64,000 bases of DNA from Paenibacillus sp. Marseille-Q4541. Its GTDB lineage: Bacteria > Bacillota > Bacilli > Paenibacillales > Paenibacillaceae. Location of the stretch: positions 1 through 64,000 of the forward strand of contig NZ_JAGXCY010000014.1 of assembly GCF_018310695.1 (NCBI RefSeq). The letters are read 5' to 3'. The notes under the pieces are model-generated. The model ran no database searches. It was not told the origin of the DNA and worked only from the letters and a program-made list of their open reading frames with translations. Each line of letters opens with the position of its first letter. The first letter of the stretch is position 1. The translations under genes were made by a program, and so were the position numbers. This document shows positions 36,079 through 43,997 of the stretch, one piece after another.

Positions 36079-36115
36079 AGCACGAGTTTATTAGGAATAG
36101 CATGAGTTTATTTGT
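36079..36115. repeat. Tandem short repeat
   Basis: AGCACGAGTTTATTAGG (36079-36095) and AGCATGAGTTTATTTG (36099 on) are 20 bp apart. A similar AGTACGGGTTTATTAG occurs near 20259. Function unknown. Confidence 0.4.
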
Positions 36116-36159
36116 TGGCTACAAATCCCTAACCGACACCGCCACACTCTCCACATGAC

Positions 36160-36179
36160 TTGAGTGTCGGTCACTGTAA
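36160..36179. repeat. 20-bp direct repeat, left copy
   Basis: TTGAGTGTCGGTCACTGTAA, identical to 36450-36469. The two copies bracket the 75-residue gene beside the serine recombinase. An inverted CCGACAC also lies at 36133-36139. Confidence 0.8.
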
Positions 36180-36203
36180 TAACTCACTTCACATCGTGTA
36201 ACA

Positions 36204-36431
36204 TTAATTCTTTGGTACTACATATTCAGACAATTTCATACCTTTGCTGACTTCAGATGCGTAAGAAGGATTTAGTCCAGAAGCTGCAACAATATCACTC
36301 GGTTTTAAATGATTCCTCTGAATCACTGAAGCATATTTGACCCCAAACAAATGGATATTTGCTACCTGATGACCGTGGGGAGCTTTATCGTACATTTCTT
36401 TCAAGATTTTACCTAACTCTGTAATGTTCAA
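36204..36431 (-). CDS. Small helix-turn-helix protein
   Basis: 75 residues from a TTG at 36431, 7 bases after AGGAGG; an earlier GTG at 36464 would place that site inside the gene. The sequence NHLKPSDIVAASGLNPSYAS followed by EVSKGMKLSEY has the shape of a helix-turn-helix. It lies directly downstream of the serine recombinase and between 20-bp direct repeats. A role in controlling or directing recombination is possible but not shown. Confidence 0.6.
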   Translation of the reverse strand: MNITELGKILKEMYDKAPHGHQVANIHLFGVKYASVIQRNHLKPSDIVAASGLNPSYASEVSKGMKLSEYVVPKN

Positions 36432-36449
36432 ATTCACTACCTCCTGTCC

Positions 36450-36469
36450 TTGAGTGTCGGTCACTGTAA
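36450..36469. repeat. 20-bp direct repeat, right copy
   Basis: Identical to 36160-36179. It lies between the recombinase stop and the small gene start, a place where large serine integrases often have their attachment site. Confidence 0.8.
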
Positions 36470-36470
36470 A

Positions 36471-37961
36471 TTAAGCCGTAAGAAGAGCGGTGGCGGTAAA
36501 CTTGTAATGAATGTTTACCGAGCCATCCGCTTGAACTTCAATCTTATCAATAAACCGATGAACCATCTCAGTAGTCAGTTCTTCTAGCTTCATGAAATGC
36601 TTGAGTTCCTTCTTTAATCTAACGATACTTTCCCCTGTGCCACTACTTGCCTGTAAAGACTGAATGCCTTTTAACTGGTCATGTAGGATACAGAGTTCAG
36701 CATTACCACTCTCAGTTGCTTCCTTGTATTCGGTCTCCGTAATAGTCCCGCTTGCCAACAGTCTGATTAACCCTGTCTTTTGTTCCTTCATCTTTTCTAT
36801 GCGCCTTTGTAGAGACTGTATTTGCTTGTCTGCCTGCTTTCTTACCTGTAAGGTCTTTACCTCAAGCCGCCCCATGACTTCCTTCTCACTTAGGGTCTCA
36901 GCTATGTTACGAATATCATCAATGATTACGCTTGTGAGTTGTTTTTCCTTAACGCTATGCTGACTGCAAACGTGCTTACCGTGCTTGTAGTAGTTACCAC
37001 ATACATAACCTTTACGATATTGGACATACCATAGAGCCTTGCCACAGTCAGCACAAAATAGATAATTAGTAAATAGGTGCTTTTTAGCCTTCGGCTTTGC
37101 CTTTTGCCGCTTTCGCCCCGCCATATAATGCTGAACAGCTTCAAAATCTTCCTTTGAGATAATGGCTTGATGGGCATTTGCAATAACGATTTGCTTTTCC
37201 ATTGGAACTTCTTCACGGACTTTCGATGTAACGCTTACCGTTGTCTGCCGCCCTTGAACTAAGTCTCCAACATAATGCGGGTTATTTAGAATTTTCTTCA
37301 CGGACGTACCATGCCAATACAACCCCGCATTTTTCTTGCCAACAACCTGTGCAGGTGTTGGACATCCTTCACGGGTTAATGTACGTGCTATTGCGTCAAA
37401 CCCCTTACCGTCTAGGTACATTCGGTATATACGCTTTACATTGTTCGGGGTGTCATCCTCAGCGATTACAAGCTTTCCGCTATTCAGTCTGTAACCATAT
37501 GGCGGTAAAGAGCCTTTGAACTCGCCCTTCTTTGCCTTGCTACTGAGAGCGGCTTTTATTCTTGTGGATGTGCGCTGTGATTCCTGCTCGTACATCCAAG
37601 CATATAGCCCAAACATCTCATCTTTTCTCTCAATCGTGTTGATGGCATTGTCTAGTGTGATAATATGAATGCTATTGTCCCTTGCAATATCCCTAATTTT
37701 ATAGGATAGTCCTCCATTACGGGCAAGCCGTGAAAGTTCTTTGGCAACGATCACATCGAACTTTCGAGTCTCTGCATCTTTTATCAAGCGTGACAAGTTC
37801 TCCCTCTTGTCAGTAGTCCCACTCTCAACATCAACATAGAAATCAAATACATCCCAACCCCTATCTTCTAGGTACTGGTAAAATAAACTTCTCTGATTTT
37901 CCAATGACAATTTTTGTTCGTCTTTGTCTGTCGAAACTCGAATATATACTGCACATCTCAT
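36471..37961 (-). CDS. Large serine recombinase
   Basis: 496 residues. The N-terminal resolvase domain has catalytic Ser in YIRVSTDKDEQ (Ser10) and Arg residues in AKELSRLARN. The recombinase domain carries PPYGYRL near 157. The zinc ribbon is FCADCGKALW ... GYVCGNYYKHGKHVCSQH near 302-335, followed by a coiled-coil stretch (IQSLQRRIEKMKEQKTGLIR) that in this family steers integration versus excision. It catalyses site-specific integration or excision of the element. Its ATG overlaps the stop of the upstream 53-residue gene (ATGA), so the two are translationally coupled. Confidence 0.94.
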   Translation of the reverse strand: MRCAVYIRVSTDKDEQKLSLENQRSLFYQYLEDRGWDVFDFYVDVESGTTDKRENLSRLIKDAETRKFDVIVAKELSRLARNGGLSYKIRDIARDNSIHIITLDNAINTIERKDEMFGLYAWMYEQESQRTSTRIKAALSSKAKKGEFKGSLPPYGYRLNSGKLVIAEDDTPNNVKRIYRMYLDGKGFDAIARTLTREGCPTPAQVVGKKNAGLYWHGTSVKKILNNPHYVGDLVQGRQTTVSVTSKVREEVPMEKQIVIANAHQAIISKEDFEAVQHYMAGRKRQKAKPKAKKHLFTNYLFCADCGKALWYVQYRKGYVCGNYYKHGKHVCSQHSVKEKQLTSVIIDDIRNIAETLSEKEVMGRLEVKTLQVRKQADKQIQSLQRRIEKMKEQKTGLIRLLASGTITETEYKEATESGNAELCILHDQLKGIQSLQASSGTGESIVRLKKELKHFMKLEELTTEMVHRFIDKIEVQADGSVNIHYKFTATALLTA

Positions 37962-38119
37962 AGTAACGCAACCCCTTCACTATGAGATGTATTGGCGTTA
38001 CCACCATTATACTTTAAGTCGTCCTGCTGTTCTATAATTCTGTCAATCTCTGCATCAATCAACGGCAATAGTAGACTTATGAATGACTCGTTCCCATTAA
38101 AAGTTCTTTCAACATTCAT
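37958..38119 (-). CDS. Small protein coupled to the recombinase
   Basis: 53 residues beginning MNVERTFNGNESFISLLLPL and containing a charged helix (DAEIDRIIEQQDD). The start at 38119 follows GGGAGATG. Its stop overlaps the recombinase start by 4 bases. Similar tiny genes commonly precede serine recombinase genes in Bacillales elements; the function is not known to me. Confidence 0.65.
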   Translation of the reverse strand: MNVERTFNGNESFISLLLPLIDAEIDRIIEQQDDLKYNGGNANTSHSEGVALL

Positions 38120-38262
38120 TATTATCATCTCCCTTGCTATCAGTGGTCGCTCCATGTATTTGAAAAGGTGCGATCAATAATAGGAAGGCTGTAAAGAAGT
38201 TGGATGAAAACGAAAAGAATACTGTCGGTTAAACTGACGGTAATAGAGGGTATTGGTAAGTT

Positions 38263-38844
38263 TTGTTGAATAGTTCTACATACCTACAAACACACATCAG
38301 GAGGGAGTCAAAAGAAGTACAACATACTACTAGACCTACAATTAATCAACCTAATAGATCAACGCCCGCCCACGCTAACAGGGCGGTAAGCGGTCAATCT
38401 AGGGCGGCTAATCCCCAAGTAAATAGGACTGCTGTTAGTCAAACAGGGGGAGCGGGGAATCAGTCCAACACCACAAAAAATGTCAATGCCGTTACTTGCC
38501 GCAAATGTAAGTCACAGCAAATTGTAGCCAACAAGAAAGGCTACAGCTTTGCAAACATGTTCAAAACACTTGGATGGATGGGATTACTTCCTCTCATATT
38601 AGTGTTAGTCGGTACGGTTGGGGCTTATCTTTTTATAATGAATGCAAGAAATGGAATTGTCGGAAGTGGCATTGGTGGTGGAAGTAGCATTGATGGTTTG
38701 ATAACTTTCATCGCCATTTTTTGTTGGATATCAATTAGTTTGTCCTTACCTGTAAGTATCTTAGTCGGGTTCGTTGGGAGAAGTGAAATTGTAAACGGCT
38801 GTATGAACTGCGGCTTTAAATGGAGACCTGCCAAGAAGAAGTAA
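38263..38844 (+). CDS. Zinc-ribbon membrane protein
   Basis: 193 residues. A polar, low-complexity N-terminus (NQPNRSTPAHANRAVSGQSR) leads to CRKC near residue 82, two membrane helices (GLLPLILVLVGTVGAYLFIM and LITFIAIFCWISISLSLPVS), and a final CMNCGFKW. The two CxxC pairs probably form one zinc ribbon on the cytoplasmic side. The TTG start at 38263 lacks a strong ribosome site, so the N-terminus may be shorter. It is the only plus-strand gene of the element; function unknown. Confidence 0.6.
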   Translation: MLNSSTYLQTHIRRESKEVQHTTRPTINQPNRSTPAHANRAVSGQSRAANPQVNRTAVSQTGGAGNQSNTTKNVNAVTCRKCKSQQIVANKKGYSFANMFKTLGWMGLLPLILVLVGTVGAYLFIMNARNGIVGSGIGGGSSIDGLITFIAIFCWISISLSLPVSILVGFVGRSEIVNGCMNCGFKWRPAKKK

Positions 38845-39026
38845 AATTTGATGGGGGTGGGTCAAATTTTGACGTACCTCCATCAATTTTTGATGCTAGT
38901 CATTGTCGGGTAGAAATAGTGAATACGCAGGCTTACAATAATAAAAATACTGCCCAACTATTGCTTGGACTGAAAAACTCGTCGCCGACAGGCGGCGTGT
39001 TTGTGAGTGTTCTTAATATCTATTTT

Positions 39027-39063
39027 AAGTGTTAGTAATAGCTTTACTAAGTGTAAGTAATAG
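39027..39063. repeat. 15-bp direct repeats
   Basis: AAGTGTTAGTAATAG (39027-39041) and AAGTGTAAGTAATAG (39049-39063), one base different, 22 bp apart (two helical turns). They are followed directly by the palindrome series. Confidence 0.75.
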
Positions 39064-39064
39064 T

Positions 39065-39191
39065 GAGGAACAATTTTCCTCTGAGTTCACTTTATTGGGG
39101 AATTGTTTTCCTCCATGGAAGACCGTCAGCGGAAAGGTTTACCACTTTGAAATGCAATCTTCTCCCCAATAAAAGGGGAATTATATTCCTC
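39065..39191. repeat. Three copies of a 17-bp palindrome
   Basis: GAGGAA-N5-TTCCTC at 39065-39081, GGGGAA-N5-TTCCTC at 39097-39113 and at 39175-39191. The spacer is always 5 bases. The third touches the stop codon of the 39191 gene. With the direct repeats at 39027-39063 this looks like a protein-binding array, perhaps an origin or operator of the element. Confidence 0.7.
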
Positions 39192-39886
39192 TATACAGCT
39201 TCTGACATAAGCCCTAACTTTGTAGCCTTCCTGTTGCAGTTTTCGAGAATGAGCCGTAACAGTTCATCACTAAATTCAGTGACAATAGTATCATAGTTGT
39301 CAGGGGTTTCCGTCAGTCTCAGTACATACGGCTCATAGAACGTCTCTTTCTTCGCTTCTTTTGCCAAGGTATCTATTACCGCTTCTCTCCATAGTCGAAT
39401 CCCCTCGCCGCCTACTTCTTGAATCCAGTCCTCATATTGCCGTAATCCGCTCTTGTAGTAATACTCGGCTACAATATTGTGGATGACCTCAGAAAGAATT
39501 AGGTAAGGGTTGTCCTTTAGGTTGTCGAACTTATAGATATTCGCCCTGCCTTGCTTGCTAACTTGGACAAACTTCTTCCCTGTAAGTTTCTTCACACACG
39601 TTCTTACCGTTCTTTCAGAAATTCCAAGTTTCAATGATACCAAGTCCATTGCTACTTGGCATTTTCCATCATCCTTAGCCCACGAATACAGTTCAAAAAG
39701 AACTAGCTTCTCGTTTGCATCAAGGTAATAGCACCGCTTGACGTTTTCAGGTAGGGTAAGAAACTTTTCAAGATTCGGGACTATGCTACTTCTAGTGATG
39801 ACAGTATGTCCGTCCCCACGATCCTTGAACTCAGTTTTGACCATTCTTGCACCATCGTACACGATTCCTTCGATGAACTTTTTCAA
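39191..39886 (-). CDS. Winged-helix protein, possibly replication-initiator-like
   Basis: 231 residues. The middle part holds a helix-turn-helix: ANEKLVLFELYSWAKDDGKC, DLVSLKLGISERTVRTCVKK, then a wing-like KKFVQVSKQGRANIYKF. This layout is seen in initiator-like and regulatory proteins of plasmids and integrative elements. The TTG start at 39886 overlaps the stop of the preceding gene (TTGA) and has AAGGGGGC upstream. An array of direct repeats and palindromes lies just past its stop. The replication role is a guess. Confidence 0.55.
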   Translation of the reverse strand: MKKFIEGIVYDGARMVKTEFKDRGDGHTVITRSSIVPNLEKFLTLPENVKRCYYLDANEKLVLFELYSWAKDDGKCQVAMDLVSLKLGISERTVRTCVKKLTGKKFVQVSKQGRANIYKFDNLKDNPYLILSEVIHNIVAEYYYKSGLRQYEDWIQEVGGEGIRLWREAVIDTLAKEAKKETFYEPYVLRLTETPDNYDTIVTEFSDELLRLILENCNRKATKLGLMSEAV

Positions 39887-40068
39887 TATTTTCGCCCCCT
39901 TCTTTGGGTGTACTCAGCAATAGCCGAACGGCTTATTATGTAAGAGCAGGTCTTACCCTCACCAAGCTTAACAGCGTCAAGCTGACGGGCTTGAATCGCT
40001 CTTAGAATCGTTCTTGGGCATACCCCTGCGGCTTTAGCGGCTTCTTTGCGATTTAATATTTCTTTCAT
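39883..40068 (-). CDS. Excisionase-like helix-turn-helix protein
   Basis: 61 residues: LNRKEAAKAAGVCPRTILRA, IQARQLDAVKLGEGKTCSYI and SRSAIAEYTQRRG, the layout of MerR/Xis-type winged helices (Pfam HTH_17 style). AAGGGGGC precedes the ATG. It is coupled to the next gene by a 4-base overlap. Confidence 0.75.
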   Translation of the reverse strand: MKEILNRKEAAKAAGVCPRTILRAIQARQLDAVKLGEGKTCSYIISRSAIAEYTQRRGRKY

Positions 40069-40189
40069 GCTCCATGCCCCCTTTGAAGTGTTATAAATTT
40101 GTGACAGTGAAGGACAAAAAAATCCTCACACTATTCATGGTCGTTGCTTCATTGGTAAAAGGTGAGAAGAACTCGCTTATTAACTTGTT

Positions 40190-40214
40190 GTCCCTGCCAT
40201 GACTTAGCAGGGAC
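40190..40214 (-). terminator. Hairpin between element genes
   Basis: GTCCCTGC (40190-40197), 9-base loop, GCAGGGAC (40207-40214). It lies between the 40249 stop and the 40068 start and may attenuate transcription into the last two genes. Confidence 0.5.
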
Positions 40215-40248
40215 TTTGTGCCCATTTCGGGCGGCTATTCATTGTGAA

Positions 40249-40437
40249 TCAGTTACCAAAGGCGGCTCTAGGGTCAATTCCATTACTTGCTAAGAAATTC
40301 TCCAGTTCAGATAAATCATCCAATCCACAAATTTTATTAACTACCGTTTTATAAGGAAGACCTTCTTTTTGACACCAATCCCGAATATATTTATCAAAGT
40401 CAATCGCATAATCACTGGCGCTCATTCTCTTTCGCAT
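40249..40437 (-). CDS. Small element protein
   Basis: 62 residues, charged, ending ASNGIDPRAAFGN. AGGAGATG lies 8 bases before the ATG at 40437, and the gene overlaps the preceding one by 16 bases. The phrase IRDWCQKEGLPYKTVVNKI resembles IWSWCQNEGLCYEV in its neighbour, so the two may be related by duplication. Function unknown. Confidence 0.6.
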   Translation of the reverse strand: MRKRMSASDYAIDFDKYIRDWCQKEGLPYKTVVNKICGLDDLSELENFLASNGIDPRAAFGN

Positions 40438-40685
40438 GACTTCATCTCCTTAGATTGTGGAAAGATAGCTTCAACGTCAAATTCCTTTGCCTGTAAGAAA
40501 CGCTTCAACACATCCTCCCGAATCCATACAGGCTTGTAAGATATTCCACGAACACCGATAGGAGTCACTTCATAACATAGCCCTTCATTCTGACACCAAG
40601 ACCAAATACGCTGCATTGTGTAAACCCTAGTATGACTCGCCTTAGTCAATAGATTAGAAATTTCGTTTAATGTGTACATTCGCAT
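40422..40685 (-). CDS. Helix-turn-helix-like element protein
   Basis: 87 residues opening MRMYTLNEISNLLTKASHTR with VYTMQRIWSWCQNEGLCYEV, then VWIREDVLKRFLQAKEF. The layout (recognition helix, wing, then a residue-choice helix) matches MerR/excisionase-type DNA-binding proteins. ATG at 40685 follows GGGCGGTG. It overlaps the next gene. Confidence 0.6.
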   Translation of the reverse strand: MRMYTLNEISNLLTKASHTRVYTMQRIWSWCQNEGLCYEVTPIGVRGISYKPVWIREDVLKRFLQAKEFDVEAIFPQSKEMKSCERE

Positions 40686-40687
40686 GA

Positions 40688-41065
40688 TTAGCACCGCCCT
40701 GTAACATACTCGTGTAAACTTTGGGTATTTACAATGTACGCCCCACCCTCAAAACCTGCCTGAAGTTGCCCTGCCTGTATCAGCTTGTGTACCGCCACTT
40801 CAGATTGCAATCCTAGCTTGGTCATTGTCTGTCCAATGATAAAGTTCCTTGAACGTGTTACAACGGGCGAATGGGCATCCTGAAGGTCTATTCCGCTTCT
40901 ATCGGCGTACTTCTGTAGACTGCTCAAGATTATTTGTGTCTTACCATTCTCAGGTTTAGATTGCTCTAAGTACCCGTATTGGGCAAGTCGAAGAACCTCC
41001 TGTTCAGTCTTATTTAGCATTGTGGCGGCTTCGCTAAGTGATATAGCTTTACTATTGATAATCAT
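40688..41065 (-). CDS. Protein with two helix-turn-helix-like units
   Basis: 125 residues. The first unit is ISLSEAATMLNKTEQEVLRL, then AQYGYLEQSKPENGKTQIIL. The second unit is FIIGQTMTKLGLQSEVAVHK, then LIQAGQLQAGFEGGAYIVNT. Each follows the excisionase pattern, so the gene looks like an internal duplication. The ATG overlaps the previous stop (ATGA). Confidence 0.65.
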   Translation of the reverse strand: MIINSKAISLSEAATMLNKTEQEVLRLAQYGYLEQSKPENGKTQIILSSLQKYADRSGIDLQDAHSPVVTRSRNFIIGQTMTKLGLQSEVAVHKLIQAGQLQAGFEGGAYIVNTQSLHEYVTGRC

Positions 41066-41238
41066 TTTCCATTCCCTCCGGACGAGTCTTCAATCTTTCT
41101 GAGTGTCGCTTGTGAGATACGTATAGAACCACCGATTTTGGTAGCATTGATAGTACCTTTTTTAATCAATCGGTACACGGTATTGTAAGAAAGACCCAAT
41201 ATTCCCTTAGCTTCTTTAATTGAATACATTTGTTCCAA
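41062..41238 (-). CDS. Excisionase-like helix-turn-helix protein, first of the run
   Basis: 58 residues from a TTG at 41238, 7 bases after GGAGGG. MYSIKEAKGILGLSYNTVYR, then LIKKGTINATKIGGSIRISQ, is a clean HTH_17/excisionase domain. It ends in a 4-base overlap with the next gene. It is the promoter-proximal member of a set of overlapping small DNA-binding genes. Confidence 0.75.
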   Translation of the reverse strand: MEQMYSIKEAKGILGLSYNTVYRLIKKGTINATKIGGSIRISQATLRKIEDSSGGNGK

Positions 41239-41778
41239 ATTGATTGCCCTCCTTTATCCATTTGATATCATTATAAGTTGGAGACGGTAAAGGCTAACGT
41301 CAGTTGTGTAGAGATGATAATCAAGGACGAAATTGAGAAGTATAGATTTCATAAAATACAGAGAAAGGCAAGCTAAGGGAATCAATGTTCTTGGCGATGG
41401 TAACTGAGGATTTCTAAGAATTTTGCATGGAGAGGTTGTACTAAAAAGGGGTACTTTCTAATGCATTTTATTTTGGTGAGGATATAGGTATATTAGCCAT
41501 CTTCAGGATAATAATAGAACCATCACGCTCCTTGTTTTGCCCTCCGCTATGTTTGGGGCTTTCTTTGTGCGTACAGATGGTATTTGCCAAAAATTTCAGG
41601 CGGGTATGACGAGTCTTAACATCGGTTTAGATGTACTGACTAGTTCATCAGCCACTGGGGCGGGGGTACAACAAAGGACGACTATCAATAGCCGCCCCTG
41701 ACTGCACTTATGTTCCAAAAAAGAAGCGAGACTCTTCCCGCTCCGTTGCTATATTTCCTGTACACTATTGTGCATATG
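41239..41778. other. Intergenic region at the element edge
   Basis: No gene was found on either strand. It holds the promoter area of the helix-turn-helix run, an inverted GGGGCGG/CCGCCCC pair (about 41656-41697), and the degenerate copy of the rlmCD terminator (41717-41754). It is probably the junction between the recombinase element and the DUF262-HEPN cassette. Confidence 0.5.
41717..41754. repeat. 38-bp direct repeat, left copy (damaged terminator)
   Basis: AAAAAAGAAGCGAGACTC ... CCCGCTCCGTTGCTATAT matches 43998-44035 at 35 of 38 positions. The hairpin is weakened by a G-to-A change in the stem (AGCGAGA against TCCCGCT). It lies 25 bases past the HEPN gene. Confidence 0.8.
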
Positions 41779-42417
41779 CTATGGATTGACTATCTCAGTA
41801 GCTAGAAACTTTAATGTTGCTACATAATGATGGAAGTATGTTATGGGAGTTGCAGTACTTCGTCTGTCAATCATAATCAAAAAGTCGGCTGGCGAAGTGT
41901 TAAGTGGATAATGCCCATGATGGTTTCTCACTAAACTCTCAAATTTTTGCTGTGAATTAATTGACATATGGGAAAGTGCATTACGTATAGTTTTAGTATC
42001 GTTTATGTGTGTTGACTGAAGTCGTAACTTTGAAAATGATCCGCCACCTTGAAAAAAATCAGTTGCAGTCTTCATGATCTTTTCTGCATTCGTCCAATCA
42101 GGATAAGAACTATTGCCCCGAATCATTTCATATGCGTGTGATTCATCACGTGGGTTCACATAACGAGTAAGTTTATTGCCATTCACACCTTCAAAATCCA
42201 AACAATACTTAACAAAGACTTTTTCTAAAAAGTCTTCCCAACGAAGAAAAAGTTTCATAAATGAGTACTCAACGACCATATCCCTCATGTTCTTATCGAA
42301 CATAATCGTACCACTTCGTGCCCCGTTTGAATATAATTCCTGTCCGTCAAACGCATACTTTTCATATTCGGCACAAGCGAGTATAAACGTATTGTAAACT
42401 TGTTGTATGGTACTCAT
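41779..42417 (-). CDS. HEPN-domain protein (putative RNase effector)
   Basis: 212 residues, helical. It carries the HEPN signature R-N-x3-H as IRNALSHMS (Arg145, Asn146, His150), the catalytic pair of HEPN ribonucleases. It resembles the MAE_28990/RiboL-PSP HEPN-type proteins in overall layout, with an N-terminal helix that includes FLRWEDFLEKVFVKYCLD. Its ATG is 3 bases after the stop of the DUF262 gene, so the two are co-translated. In defence systems, HEPN proteins act as RNases that are released upon infection. That role is inferred here. Confidence 0.72.
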   Translation of the reverse strand: MSTIQQVYNTFILACAEYEKYAFDGQELYSNGARSGTIMFDKNMRDMVVEYSFMKLFLRWEDFLEKVFVKYCLDFEGVNGNKLTRYVNPRDESHAYEMIRGNSSYPDWTNAEKIMKTATDFFQGGGSFSKLRLQSTHINDTKTIRNALSHMSINSQQKFESLVRNHHGHYPLNTSPADFLIMIDRRSTATPITYFHHYVATLKFLATEIVNP

Positions 42418-42420
42418 GTT

Positions 42421-43497
42421 CTATTGGGACAAATAATCGAAAATGTAATTCGCCATGAACTCGCACCGCATCCTTCTTGACGGGACGTCGGTTGTGGCTT
42501 TAGTAGTAGAATTGTAAAAATCTTGATATCTTTCAGGGACAGGATTCATGCCGAGAATTTCATCAATATTAGACAATGCACTTCGAACTTTAGGATAATC
42601 TGCTGGTAGAATGGGCATTCGTGATGAAGTAAGTCCTTCCACACCAAAATTCATATGATAAAGTGCGACAAACAAACCAAAGAATACGGGCACACGAGAG
42701 TAGTTGGTTTCTTTGAGAGTACCTTCAAACAGATCACCGATAAAATCCATCGTTGATTTAAATTCGCGTTCAATAACTTCCCTTTCTGGAAAGTTATCAT
42801 CGTACCTATTGTAGTATTTTTCCACACTCTTTTTTGACTGAATACCATCCAACATTACAACCAGCAAATCTGAAGTCAACTCTGCTTCAGCCATCCTCAT
42901 AATCTTTGTGCTTGTGAATAATTCATTGTCCGACCAAAACTTTGAATATTCAAAACTTAACTTGTACACCAACTGTTTAAAGTAACCAAAATACTTAGCA
43001 TTAAAAAGTTCTTGTTTATTCAATGTTACGGAATAGGTGTTTAGTCTAGCAAAAATGTCAAGAATATCTCTGTCCTCTAAGTCCAAAAGCAAATCAACTG
43101 AAATTTCATATTTCAGGATATCTCCCTTTAATTCGCTTGGCAATTCTGAAAAATGCAGCCCACCATACTGTTCGTTGTGCACTCGGCTAATAGTAAATCC
43201 ATCCTTGAGAAAATTTAAGATCGTACGTATGCGTTGCTGACCATCAACAATCTCGCGTAAGGTCGTTCTCGTCTCAGGATTAGTAATTTGTCTCATGAAA
43301 ATTTTTGGAAGAGGTTTTCCCCTAATTATTGTATCCATTAAAAATGATTTTGCTTGAGGTGACCAAACTGATCGCCTTTGAAACTTGGGCGAAATTTCAA
43401 GCTGTTTCCTGTCTTCCCACTCAACAAAATCGTTTACACTATACGTCCTCGAATCATAATCTTTCATATAAGTATATACTCCCCGTGAATCCGACAT
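42421..43497 (-). CDS. DUF262 protein (GmrS/ParB-like)
   Basis: 358 residues from the ATG at 43497, 8 bases after AGGAG. The DUF262 core is clear: FVEWEDRKQLEISPKFQRRS, then VWSPQAKSFLMDTIIRGKPL and PKIFMR, then EIVDGQQRIRTILNFL with the invariant DGQQR (residues 85-89). In GmrSD-type type IV restriction the DUF262 part is linked to a DUF1524 HNH nuclease. Here there is no HNH motif in the C-terminal 200 residues; a HEPN gene takes its place. A sensor or NTPase switch role is a reasonable inference. Confidence 0.8.
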   Translation of the reverse strand: MSDSRGVYTYMKDYDSRTYSVNDFVEWEDRKQLEISPKFQRRSVWSPQAKSFLMDTIIRGKPLPKIFMRQITNPETRTTLREIVDGQQRIRTILNFLKDGFTISRVHNEQYGGLHFSELPSELKGDILKYEISVDLLLDLEDRDILDIFARLNTYSVTLNKQELFNAKYFGYFKQLVYKLSFEYSKFWSDNELFTSTKIMRMAEAELTSDLLVVMLDGIQSKKSVEKYYNRYDDNFPEREVIEREFKSTMDFIGDLFEGTLKETNYSRVPVFFGLFVALYHMNFGVEGLTSSRMPILPADYPKVRSALSNIDEILGMNPVPERYQDFYNSTTKATTDVPSRRMRCEFMANYIFDYLSQ

Positions 43498-43997
43498 TTG
43501 GATCGCTCCTAACTGAATTATATACTCCAATCTTTCCCATAACAATCTTTCGGCTAGAACTTCTCATTTTTCCTTATAATATGTGAACACGAATGAATTT
43601 AAAACCTTGACTACATATCGCCTACCTTCCTGCCGCAAGGTCAGTCTATAAAAAAAGCCTCCACCGAAGCAGGGCATAAATCAAATCGTTATAAAAAACA
43701 GTGTTGCCATCCTCAAACAGTATATACCTTCACAGAATTATGGAACGCCTAAGCAGTTTTTTTCAATTCTTCCCTCTCGACTTAGTACTTGACTTCCCTT
43801 ATACCATCACCATAAAAGCAAATTTCCTTATTGGTAACAAATTACTAGGGAGAATAGATATACTGGACGATTTAACAGAAAACAGGAAGGTATTTCGAGC
43901 AATAATTTTGGCTACGTAGTAATAGCCTTTTTACTAGTGACAATGTGTTACAACAAAAGCTACAGGCTACAAGCTTCTCTTTTTTAAAAAAATAGTA
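43498..43997. other. Intergenic region upstream of the cassette
   Basis: It holds the promoter area of the DUF262 gene (TATTATAAGG about 80 bases upstream on the minus strand). Between about 43600 and 43990 I see no convincing gene; short open frames there lack ribosome sites. A hairpin-poor, AT-rich stretch leads to the repeat at 43998. Confidence 0.45.

Larger units (their letters stand above)
36204..41238. mobile_element. Integrated element with a large serine recombinase
   Basis: A recombinase, a small upstream partner gene, excisionase-like helix-turn-helix genes in an overlapping run, and a repeat-rich control region fit an integrative or formerly plasmid-like element of about 5 kb. 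No conjugation or phage structural genes are present. Ends are not certain; the 20-bp repeats at 36160 and 36450 and the 38-bp repeats at 41717 and 43998 are candidates. Confidence 0.55.

Noticed and set aside
43701..43919. 72-codon plus-strand frame upstream of the DUF262 gene
   Set aside because: No ribosome site and no similarity to anything recognised; treated as chance.
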